Below, one piece after another: positions 23,301 to 32,296 of a stretch of 64,000 nt of DNA (the first letter of the stretch is position 1; each line of letters starts with the position of its first letter). A program made the translations under genes and the position numbers. This DNA comes from Theocolax elegans (taxonomy: Eukaryota > Arthropoda > Insecta > Hymenoptera > Cerocephalidae): positions 50,280,029 through 50,344,028 of the forward strand of contig CM047431.1 in the NCBI GenBank assembly GCA_026168455.1, written 5' to 3'. Under the pieces are notes generated by a model. It did no database searches and was not told the origin of the DNA. It worked only from the letters and a program-made list of their open reading frames with translations.

Positions 23301-23850
23301 AAATTTTATTTAGTTTTCAACTATCCTTTATCTTTTAAACATAGATTAACTTTGTCTTTGTAATCTATAAAAAAAATTTAATTTCCTGTTGGCAAAAATC
23401 TGGTAACATTATTTGAATCTTTCGAGTGTATGATCATTTCATTAAATGGTAATAAAATGTATAGAAGCGTTTAATGACAGGGAATATACTATCAATTTGT
23501 TCTTAGATTCACATTTCTACCAGAATAGTTACATTCATTACTCTTTCAGGTCGAAGTAACTACGAAATCTCTATGCCCGGAGGAAGGACACTTCCCGTAC
23601 AGGGAGGGCTGCAGCAACATATTCTTCAAGTGCAAACGTGACGCTAGGTACGCGCTTCAAGGATATCTGTACAAGTGTCCCTAAGGACTTTGTCTACTGG
23701 TCAGTCTCGAGACGCTGCGAACGAGCTTCGCGACTGCCCATGTGCACGAGCATGTCCAACGAGACCGAGGATGAAAACGAAGCTTGGGAAAACCGATGGG
23801 AAATACCGGTTGAGGACCGTAACTTATCCGCTAGGTCGCTTTATTTTTGA
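17381..23850 (+). CDS. Mucin-like chitin-binding protein with seven peritrophin-A (CBM14) domains
   Basis: Three coding exons: 17381-17447, 19272-22994 and 23550-23850, with consensus GT-AG junctions. An acceptor ending at 17332 suggests an upstream untranslated exon. Residues 1-22 form a signal peptide. Six-cysteine CBM14 domains lie at about residues 52-112, 245-299, 448-502, 709-763, 887-944, 1188-1243 and 1272-1328, with repeated EGFFPNP..C.KFYRCV cores. The linkers are Pro/Gln/Thr-rich (PTQPPTQS-like and PSYP repeats) and later Ser/Thr-rich (EGTT, STDGTT), as expected for O-glycosylated mucins. The protein should be secreted and bind chitin in peritrophic matrix, cuticle or a similar lining. 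The frame is interrupted at 19661 (TGA) and 23682 (TAA). A +1 shift at each gives one 1362-residue protein, and the exon lengths fit this exactly. The breaks may be assembly errors or real frameshift sites. The first intron (17448-19271) holds a less AT-rich patch at 18550-18830, perhaps an intronic enhancer. Confidence 0.9.
19655..19667 (+). other. Candidate +1 frameshift site 1 (CCC TGA G)
   Basis: In the frame entering from exon 1, translation reads ...QQTERP and meets TGA at 19661-19663 directly after the proline codon CCC (19658-19660). Skipping one base continues without interruption as EQPSYPQQTQRP, the same Pro/Gln repeat as upstream. Neither frame is sensible on the other side, so the shift lies at this codon. 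Termination here would give a 152-residue secreted protein with a single CBM14 domain. Context resembles stop-dependent +1 sites such as antizyme (TCC TGA). An extra base in the C run is the plain alternative. Confidence 0.55.
23673..23688 (+). other. Candidate +1 frameshift site 2 (CCC TAA G)
   Basis: Within the seventh chitin-binding domain, the frame coming from the exon-3 acceptor reads GYLYKCP and meets TAA at 23682-23684 directly after CCC (23679-23681). Skipping one base continues as KDFVYWSVSRRC, exactly the second half of the same domain. The layout (CCC, stop codon, then G) is the same as at site 1. Without the shift, the protein would lose the last half domain and the C-terminal tail. 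Confidence 0.55.
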
Positions 23851-25507
23851 ATTATATAAATTAATATAATTCAAATTTTATACAATTTTTACATTCGAGA
23901 GTATCATCATATTTTTATATTCAATGTGATTATGTAGAAAATTCCTGACATTCTTTTTCTAATTTACGACAAAGTTTGTCCATTTCTCGTATTTGAAAAA
24001 ATAGACGTGATTATCGCGTTACGTGTCTTTATTTTAATTACATTGATCGATTTAGAAAAATTTAGAAAAAAAACATGCAATCGAAGTATTTTCCCGAATT
24101 TTGCTGAGAAATCGTTATTTCACAATCAGAGCTGTAATAAAAGCTAAATGAAAATGTTGTAAAAATAATTCTGCGTAGTTACAGTTCAAAAGCGCAGATA
24201 TATATAGAAATAGGAACAGGAATAAAAGCATATTCGAAAGTCTTACACCGAAAGCTTAATTAATAAAAGCTCTCCAAAGGACTACAATAAATTTTGATGA
24301 TAATAATCTGCAATCCGTTAAATGCGCTTAGTACTAATTGATTCTTCATGCAAATATCAATCGTTTATACAAAGACGAAAAAAGCCGAAAAAATAAGATT
24401 AACTTTCTTATAGATATTTAAAAAAATATACTGCCAGATGATATACTTAGAGGATAAGTCAGCGAGCGAGATGTGTAGAATCGTAAAAAACTTTGTTGAA
24501 AGTAAATGGAAAGTCAAATGTGAATATATAGGTATATATTTACGTTGAATTGTATAATGTAATTATTTAATTATATAAAATCTTGTACATTGGAGAAATA
24601 CGATAATTGGCTAATCAAGTGTAGACTCGGTAAATAAGCCGATATATAACAAAAAAAAATCAAAATGCATTGATGTAGTTTTTTCTGTATTAAAAGAAAA
24701 ATTAAGTTACGTATATATGTATACAGAATTTCCGTTTGATTTTCTCGAATCCATAAGAAAATCAAACGCGAAGTTCGGGGCCGCGGGTTAAGGGACTTTG
24801 GTGCAATATTCGAATAAGATATACGAATTTTTTCGCGACTAATTCACGAATAGCTGTAATTAATTAGAAATAATAAATTACATATATAAGTGTGTGCATG
24901 ACAAAAATAAAAAAAAAATTTATTTTTCATTAGTCACGTGTATATAAAAATTTAATTAAGTAATAGAACCACGATCTTTTTATATAATATATACATATAT
25001 TAATGTAAGTTAAGAATATATATATATATAAACACACACATGTCTCTTTACTGTAATTATCGAAGTACAAAACTTTGTATGTCATTACTAATCGAAAATA
25101 TCGCTATAACCTTTACTAGTTACGAATAATAATAGTGTAATAATGATAATAATAATGATGATAATAATAATAATAATAAATTATTAAAAAAAAGTATACT
25201 TAAAAAAATAAAGAAAGTGATTAACTTTTAACCGATATATAATGTATAAGCTTCAGTAATTAAACGTTGTATCCAAAAAGATGCGATTTTTGTAAGCTTA
25301 ATAAGTAAAAAGGACATCACACTATTTTAAGTGTGATCTCTCTGTACATTAAATAATGATATATAAATAAATGTGTACGTCGAGACGAATTTTATTATGG
25401 TATTGTTTATTCACCCATCATCTTGCTGCTTGTATTATCAAAAAAATACCGCAGCTTCTTCAAAATTAATGTATCGCTAATTATGTACTAAAGTGTATGA
25501 AGTTTTA
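23851..25507. other. Downstream region of the mucin gene, noncoding
   Basis: AT-rich, with simple repeats: (TA)n near 25015-25030 and ATA/AAT/ATG repeats at 25138-25175. It probably contains the 3' UTR. Many AATAAA-like words occur and the cleavage site cannot be chosen from sequence alone. No gene is supported. Confidence 0.45.
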
Positions 25508-25893
25508 TTAAGGGGATGTCGGATTCAGAAAATGGCCATTTTTAATATTTTTTTATAAACAAAAGAATAAATTTTTGAAAAAATCCTGAACGCTATGCCC
25601 TTAGACATGTTTTAAATATACTCAATTTTTTTCAGAATTTTAGATTTGTAATTTATTCTGATTTTTGCGTTGAAAATTCATGTGTTTTTAGATAAATAAT
25701 TACCGACCAAAAATTGTTTATTCAATTATTATTAACAAATTAATTTTCTCTTAAAAAATCAAAACGTCATCCCCTTTCTTATGTTTTAAACTATTCTTAT
25801 GAGTTTTGTTCAGATTTTTAATTAAATATTTCCAACATAATTCTCATGTTGAAAGGTGTATATCCCTGTAACTTGGGCCCGACATCCCGTTCA
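25508..25893. mobile_element. TTAA-type MITE, family 1, copy A
   Basis: The left end is TTAA followed by GGGGATGTCGG. The right end is CCGACATCCCG followed by TTCA, a probable decayed TTAA. Two further copies occur in reverse orientation at 57459-57847 and 60141-60417. It is about 380 bp and has no open frame. Short inverted repeats and a TTAA target indicate a piggyBac-type non-autonomous element. Confidence 0.65.
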
Positions 25894-27115
25894 TTCTAAC
25901 AAATTATTCTAAGGTTTTTAAAATTATTGTTTATGTATCGCGCATGATTAAAGATATCCGAATCCAAATAACACCATTTTATATAGAATAAAAAAGTACT
26001 AATCATTTCATTTCAACGTCCAACTGTTTTTGGATAGTTTAATGAATTTTCCAAGTTTACTTCAAAATTATTTCAAAATATACTTTATCAAAAAAACACA
26101 ATTTATCTAGAAGAATCACATTTTAGATTATATTACTCTACTTGGTGAAATGTTCTGATAATTTTACAGCTAGAACTGCTATATGGTCTATCACCATGAT
26201 TTTTTCGTGCACACTCTACCGTTTATTTTTAAAGTTACAACAAATTGAAAAATAAGTATTTTATTAATACCCTGAAAAATAATTGAAATAATTTGAAAAA
26301 TTCAAATCGATCAGAAGAAAGATTGTTTTACTAGTTACAATGTACATTTGGTCCGAATTAAAAATATTAGTTGCAATAATAAAAAATGATGAAAATAAAT
26401 GTTTGAAAATTAAAAAAAATTGGTTATGAAACATAAGCGAATCAATAGATCCAAAATATTATATTACGATGATACATGTAAGAAAAATAGGAGATATTTA
26501 CCGCCCAAGCGATTAGCGGAGACAATGATTCACAAGAAGAGTGTTACAACTGCGAGAAATAAAACTTGTTGCAATTTTGACAACTATTTTCTGGTACCCA
26601 AATATAAAAGAATTCATATGAAATTGAATCTCATAGGGTATTTTCCGAAAGTTATATATACGCAGTTAATGAAAAATTGTGAAAAAGATGCTCAATGTTT
26701 AATCGCTAATAACTCGGGAACAATTAGAGATGGACAATCAAACTTAAATCATTAAAACGCTGAGATTAAACAGATATGATTTGAAAAAAAGAAGCTCATT
26801 TATCTCAATTTGGTCAAAAGTTATGCAAGAATTAAGAATTAAACAAAATTTTAACGAAAATTTAGTAATTATAAGTTTTTTACACTTTTTAGGCATTATT
26901 GTACGCTGCAATAATGATTCATTTCTATAAAAACGGTATTAATTTCGGCTTTTCATTTCCTTCCACATCCAATTTTTAATGTATCGATATTTTTGTTTGT
27001 TGAAAGGCAATATTGTTTTGGTTTTTTTTTGACTCCTTTAATTATTTGGTCAGAGTCAATTTGACTATTACATCCCGTTAAAGTAGTGCATATATTATTT
27101 ATAAGGTTAAATTTA
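25894..27115. other. Noncoding stretch with one isolated 111-codon frame
   Basis: A 111-codon open frame at 26420-26755 (plus) is Lys/Asn/Ile-rich, contains a few cysteines and matches no family I recognise. There are no supporting splice sites or promoter, so I do not call it a gene. It could be a remnant of transposon coding sequence. Sequence around 26160-26260 resembles the end of the window (about 63840-63930), suggesting a dispersed repeat. Confidence 0.4.
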
Positions 27116-27685
27116 TTAAGGAGACAAGCCTGGGAGAAAATTGAAAAAACAATATTCAATTTTAACAATTAATAATTTTTTTATTACAATGGAAAACATT
27201 TCTTAATTTTTTTAAACAAATTATATTATTATTATTAACTTTTATTTGAAATTTTTTGGCCAATTTAATTTTAATTAATTTATCACATAATTATTTTAAT
27301 TAATCATGAGACTCTGTATACAATAACTCTGTAATAAGTTGAAATTTTATCGGTAACTTTTTAATATGATTTTAATCCACTTGAATAAAACAAAAGTTCC
27401 TGCTAAAAATAAAAGTTTCTGTTAAAATTTCAGCCTATTCGAGGAAGTGATTCCTGAGATATCCTGCGGTAAGTCCTTTATGGTAAAAAATCAGAGTATG
27501 GAGTTTCATAAATAATTAATATAGTTTTATTACATATAAATTGGCCAAAAAATTTAAATAAAAGTTAATAATAATATAATTTGTTTAAAACATTTAGAAA
27601 TGTTTTCCATTGTTATAGAACAAATTTTTAATTGTTAAACTTGAATATCTTTTTTTAATTTTAACCCGCAGGCTTGTCCCCTTAA
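27116..27685. mobile_element. TTAA-type MITE, family 2, complete copy
   Basis: TTAA flanks lie at 27116-27119 and 27682-27685. The body begins GGAGACAAGCC and ends GGCTTGTCCCC, and the terminal inverted repeats extend about 150 bp with scattered mismatches (shared blocks include AAACAAATTATATTATTA and TTTTTTGGCCAATTTA). The middle is AT-rich with no coding potential. An interrupted relative is at 5227-6173. The perfect TTAA duplication indicates piggyBac-type integration. Confidence 0.75.
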
Positions 27686-29418
27686 GAGTAAGAAGATAAC
27701 AATATAAAAAACTTATTTTCGCTGCCGATCGATACAGAAAGTTCTGGGCAATGTATTTTCAAGAAGTGCCTTCTCAACAAAGACATCGGGGTTATATTTC
27801 TTACCTCCTCCCTCCCCCCCCCCCCCCCAAATAATTACTTGTTTGTATAAATCATTAAAAAATGACATATAAATAAAAATATAAAGTTCAACATCATTGG
27901 GTCATTGGGTTATTGGGTTATTGGGTAATTAAAAAAAATGACAATCTCTAATGAATTTTGTATTTTTACTTATACATTTGGTAATTATTTCACGATTAAT
28001 GAAAACAAAAAAAATAATTTTTTTGGGGTTATAAGTCCCAGACATCGTATATGATGTCCGTCGCTGATAGCATAAACTTGGAAGCATAAAAGAATTGCCG
28101 TTAAAATAATAAACGAAATAATAAAAAATAGTTTAACCGTTTTTAAACTATGTAACTATATATATGTCATAAAATGCCATGAAAATTTATTCGAAATTTT
28201 TTTTTGTTTTGAATCAACACACTGAAATCAAATATAATAATAAATATATTATTGCTATATCTCTTGATTATACCAAAAATATAATAGAATTTTTAGAAAA
28301 CAAAGCATATCTCGAAAAATTCTCTTTCTACATTCACAATACAAACGTTGAAATATAATGGTAAAAATTCATGCAAGAGGTGTACAAATGTGATGTAAAC
28401 TAATACCTTATAGCTCGTATTGTACAACAGGTATATTATATACACGAGTTTACACATGATATGTATAAGGATGATTTTACGTTGTAAATTATTACTTAAA
28501 TCTCTGGGAACAAATAAATAATTTCTTCGCAATATTATAATTAATTCACTATTATTTTGCACTTTCAACAAGTATTACTGACATTTCAATTTTTAAATAA
28601 ATATGAAATTTGAAATACACATACAAATACAAATAGTTATACTTATTAGTACAATTTTTTTTTGTAAGCGAAGGGAAAATAAATGTTTATACAGTATATC
28701 GTTCTTTCGTATATTATGTTTCATTGATTCGAAAAATGTTTTGAAAAATAGCTAACAATACAATCAAACTAAAATGCAACATTTATTTGTTTTCCTTGTG
28801 ATCATGTGATACAATGTGATTTTAACATGAATCCTAAAAAATTAACTTTTTTTAACCCAATCGAATAAAAAATACATAAATACATTTCTTATTACTTTTT
28901 TAATCGAAACATGTGTTTTCAATCAGTTTAAAAAAAATAATTAATATATAACTCAATAATCCTTCGTTAATAATCGTTATCTCTCCCACGCATTGTCAAG
29001 TATCAGGGTTATGGAGTAACAGCTGTGGTCCTTGTCTCTCTTATTAAAAATCCTATATATGTGCCTAATATCGAATGATGCAACAAACCCCTGGATTTAA
29101 AACCCAATAACGCAATAATCTAATAATTTATTTACCAATGGTTGGTAATATATAGCTATAAAACACCGATTCACGGCTGCCCGAAAAATGTCGTTGGTTT
29201 ATCAATAAAAATTTTTGAAAAAATTCACAGAATATCTTGAAAGGAAACGCAACATCGTCGCAGAAATTTTTTTTTCGATAAATTGAATTCCTCGTTCGAT
29301 AAAAAATAAATAATTTTTCTGCTTTTTTTGGGGTTCACATAGCCCGTTAACGCGTAACGAAATTTTATTTATTATTTTACATCACCGTTTTAGTATATAT
29401 AATTTTTATAGTTACACA
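27686..29418. other. Noncoding stretch with C-tract and 9-bp repeats
   Basis: A run of about 15 C residues lies at 27814-27828. Four to five copies of an ATTGGGTTA-like 8-9-bp unit lie at about 27896-27929. A short GACATC...GATGTC inverted repeat is at 28041-28058. No gene is supported. The minus frame at 28293-28571 is low-complexity and hydrophobic with no motif. Confidence 0.45.
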
Positions 29419-29544
29419 TAATATTTTCATTCGCGATTGATAAATAATGCGTAAAAGTATAATTATTAAAGGTATAAATATCATACACAAATTATATAGA
29501 TAAATTATTCAGGATTACATTTGTCGCTACAAAAATGTAACTAA

Positions 29545-30225
29545 CAAGGAGACCCTCATATGTTTGGGAAACGGATCGTGCCCAGCTTGTAGTATATGTT
29601 TTCTAATATAAAAATATGAAAAAAGCCAGAGCCGCAGAATCTAACAATCGTTTTTTCAAAAGTTATACGCTGTTAAAGCAAAATTTCCAAAAAAAAGAGA
29701 CTTTCCTTTAAACGCTTATAACTTCTGACCTATCTAATATTGACATTCAAACCAAAGTTTACTGAAAAGCTGAGATAAAATAGATACATTTTAAAAAAAA
29801 GTACGTTCAAATCCGTTAAAATGGAGCAGAGTTATAGCCGAATTAAGAATTTAAAGAAATTTAGCTTAAAAAAATCAATAAAATTTGTACTGCTCAATTT
29901 TTGTTTAAAATTGCTTCTAATTCTTAATTTGGTTATAACTCTGCTCCATTTTAATGGATTTGAACGTACTTTTTTTTAAAATGTATCTATTTTATCTCAG
30001 CTTTTCAGTAAACTTTGGTTTGAATATCAATATTAGATAGGTCAGAAGTTATAAGCGTTTAAAGTGAAGTCTCTTTTCTTTGGAAATTTTGCTTTAACAG
30101 TGTATAACTTTTGAAAAAACGATTGTTAGAGTCTGCGGCTCTGGCTTTTTTCATATTTTTATATTAGAAAACATATACTACAAGCTGGGCACGATCCGTT
30201 TCCCAAACATATGAGGGTCTCCTTG
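29545..30225. mobile_element. Foldback MITE with TAA target duplication (PIF/Harbinger type)
   Basis: The element begins CAAGGAGACC and ends GGTCTCCTTG, flanked by TAA at 29542-29544 and 30226-30228. Almost the whole 681 bp is one palindrome: arms of about 300 bp pair with very few mismatches around a short centre near 29885. The other duplication unit has a single uninterrupted TAA at the equivalent position (around 31333-31336), which is a direct empty site. A 3-bp TAA target duplication is typical of PIF/Harbinger elements. No coding potential is visible. Confidence 0.85.
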
Positions 30226-30323
30226 TAAGTAACGATTCTACAACGTACTTATCGACTGTTGGATCTTTAATCACGGCCGGGTAAATCGTTTAAGTATAAT
30301 ATCGTTCCTGATAAAACCGCGAT

Positions 30324-30343
30324 CGGTCGGTACGTACCGACCG
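30324..30343. promoter_or_regulatory. 20-bp perfect palindrome upstream of RING1
   Basis: CGGTCGGTACGTACCGACCG is its own reverse complement and lies about 390 bp upstream of the first RING1 start codon. The equivalent site in unit 2 (about 31431-31450) is changed to CGGTTAGTACGTACCGACCG. A GC-rich palindrome in AT-rich DNA near a promoter may bind a dimeric factor, but no known site is claimed. Confidence 0.4.
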
Positions 30344-30598
30344 CGGGTAAACCTACGAAAGTATAAGCAAAAGACAATTATTAATCAATAAGCATATAAT
30401 CGAACGACAAGGTTAACAAAATTCGTAAAATCCAATCTATAGCTGAAGGTCTGATTGACGGTATATATATAGGTATATTGAATTTTCGTGTCCACGAGGA
30501 TATGTACGTACGCTGTATATATATAGACACGTAATGCAATTACGGTAAGGGCAACGCATGCGCAACGCGACGCGGCGAAAAACACAGCGCTGTCAAGC

Positions 30599-30601
<3 letters not shown>

Positions 30602-30643
<42 letters not shown>
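30602..30643 (+). promoter_or_regulatory. (GA)21 tract in the RING1 upstream region, copy 1
   Basis: A pure GA run lies 86 bp upstream of the first RING1 ATG. The equivalent tract in unit 2 has 10 GA units (31711-31730). GA tracts are common near insect promoters and can bind GAGA-type factors, which are linked to Polycomb target sites. Here it is only a sequence-based suggestion. The length difference shows how the two copies have diverged. Confidence 0.5.
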
Positions 30644-30646
<3 letters not shown>

Positions 30647-30728
30647 ACATACACACCAAATAGACTGCAGGCACACACAGTGAGGTATAGAAGCAAGAGA
30701 GCCGCGGCGGCTTTATACGCTGGTCAAC

Positions 30729-30971
30729 ATGGCGTCGACCGAACAAGTCGGCCTCAACAAAACTTGGGAATTATCCCTTTACGAACTTCATCGTACACCT
30801 CAAGAAGCGATCACTGACAACACCGAGATAGCGGTTAGCCCACGTAGTCTACACAGCGAACTTATGTGCCCGATATGTTTGGACATGCTCAAAAAGACGA
30901 TGACGACGAAGGAGTGCCTTCACCGCTTCTGCTCCGACTGCATTGTTACTGCACTCAGAAGCGGCAATAAG
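30729..30971 (+). CDS. RING1 first coding exon, distal duplicate
   Basis: This 243-nt exon (81 codons) is identical at every base to 31816-32058. It has the same CAACATGG start context and the same donor AAG|GTTTTA. It encodes residues 1-81 of RING1, with the first six zinc ligands of the RING finger (C47, C50, C63, H65, C68, C71). It could splice directly to the exon at 32968 over a 2.0-kb intron that contains the second copy, which has no acceptor in front of its ATG. It would then give the same protein from an alternative promoter. Which copy is used, or whether one is an assembly artefact, cannot be told from sequence. Confidence 0.75.
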
Positions 30972-31209
30972 GTTTTATCATCGTTCACTATCATCTTATA
31001 CCCTCCCTTTCTTCGTTTATTTCATACCTACTTTTTTAATATTCTCCTTATTTCCTATCTATCACTTTATCCCTTCATTTTTTGTCTTTCTAGGTTAGTT
31101 TGCTTTATACCTTTTTTTTTCACCTTCTTATCTTGGCACTTGTTTATTTCTCGAGCATTTTTACACGTACGATCATACCTTTTGTTTATTTGTACTACTC
31201 GGTTAGAAC

Positions 31210-32296
31210 TAATATTTTCAATTCGCGATTGATAAATAATGATAAAGTATAATTATTAAAGGTATAAATATCATACACAAAATTATATAGATAAATTATT
31301 CAGGATTACATTTGTCGCTACAAAAAATGTAACTAAGTAACGATTCTATAACGTACTTATCGACTGTGGATCTTGAATCACGGCCGGGTAAATCGTTTTA
31401 AGTATAATATCGTTCCTGATAAAACCGCGATCGGTTAGTACGTACCGACCGCGGGTAAACCTACGAAAGTATAAGCAAAGACAATTATTAATCAATAAAC
31501 ATATAATCGAACGACAAGGTTAACAAAATTCGTAAAATCCAATCTATAGCTGAAGGTCTGATTGACGGTATATATATAGGTATATTGAATTTTCGTGTCC
31601 ACGAGGATATATGTACATACGCTGTATATATATAGACACGTAATGCAATTACGGTAAGGGCAACGCATGCGCAACGCGACGCGGCGAAAAACACAGCGCT
31701 GTCAAGCGGTGAGAGAGAGAGAGAGAGAGAATAACATACACACCAAATAGACTGCAGGCACACACAGTAAGGTATAGAAGCAAGAGAGCCGCGGCGGCTT
31801 TATACGCTGGTCAACATGGCGTCGACCGAACAAGTCGGCCTCAACAAAACTTGGGAATTATCCCTTTACGAACTTCATCGTACACCTCAAGAAGCGATCA
31901 CTGACAACACCGAGATAGCGGTTAGCCCACGTAGTCTACACAGCGAACTTATGTGCCCGATATGTTTGGACATGCTCAAAAAGACGATGACGACGAAGGA
32001 GTGCCTTCACCGCTTCTGCTCCGACTGCATTGTTACTGCACTCAGAAGCGGCAATAAGGTTTTATCATCGTTCACTATCATCTTATACCCTCCCTTTCTT
32101 CGTTTATTTCATACCTACTTTTTTAATATTCTCCTTATTTCCTATCTATCACCTTATCCCTTCATTTTTTGTCTTTCTAGGTTAGTTTGCTTTATACCTT
32201 TTTTTTTCACCTTCTTATCTTGGCACTTGTTTATTTCTCGAGCATTTTTACACGTACGATCATACCTTTTGTTTATTTGTACTACTCGGTTAGAAC
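31210..32296 (+). repeat. Tandem duplication unit 2 (RING1 promoter and first exon)
   Basis: This is the 1087-bp direct copy of 29419-31209 without the MITE. It lies next to the rest of RING1, so it is the copy with the shorter route to exon 2. The (GA)10 tract at 31711-31730 replaces the (GA)21 of unit 1. The end of similarity at 32296 lies within intron 1. Confidence 0.85.

Larger units (their letters stand above)
29419..31209 (+). repeat. Tandem duplication unit 1 (RING1 promoter and first exon)
   Basis: This unit repeats directly as 31210-32296. Both begin TAATATTTTCA(A)TTCGCG and end CTCGGTTAGAAC. The units share upstream DNA, GA repeat, 5' UTR, the first coding exon and about 240 bp of intron. 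Unit 1 is longer only because it carries the 681-bp MITE at 29545-30225 (plus its duplicated TAA) and a longer GA run. Differences elsewhere are a few substitutions and single-base indels. It is either a recent real duplication or two haplotypes assembled in tandem. Confidence 0.85.

Noticed and set aside
26420..26755. 111-codon plus-strand frame
   Set aside because: Lys/Asn/Ile-rich with no recognisable domain or context; kept only as a note.
27894..27932. Short ATTGGGTT repeats considered as a CRISPR-like or telomeric array
   Set aside because: The units are contiguous without spacers, too few, and do not match insect TTAGG telomere repeats; no CRISPR array is expected in an insect genome.
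30969..31232. Extension of the RING1 exon 1 frame past the donor (167- and 174-codon readings)
   Set aside because: After residue 81 the translation becomes a Phe/Leu/Ser-rich intron reading, while the conserved RING finger continues in the exon at 32968.
30540..31763. Minus-strand frames repeated upstream of both RING1 first exons
   Set aside because: They read through the (GA)n tract as Ser/Leu repeats and are copies of the duplicated promoter.
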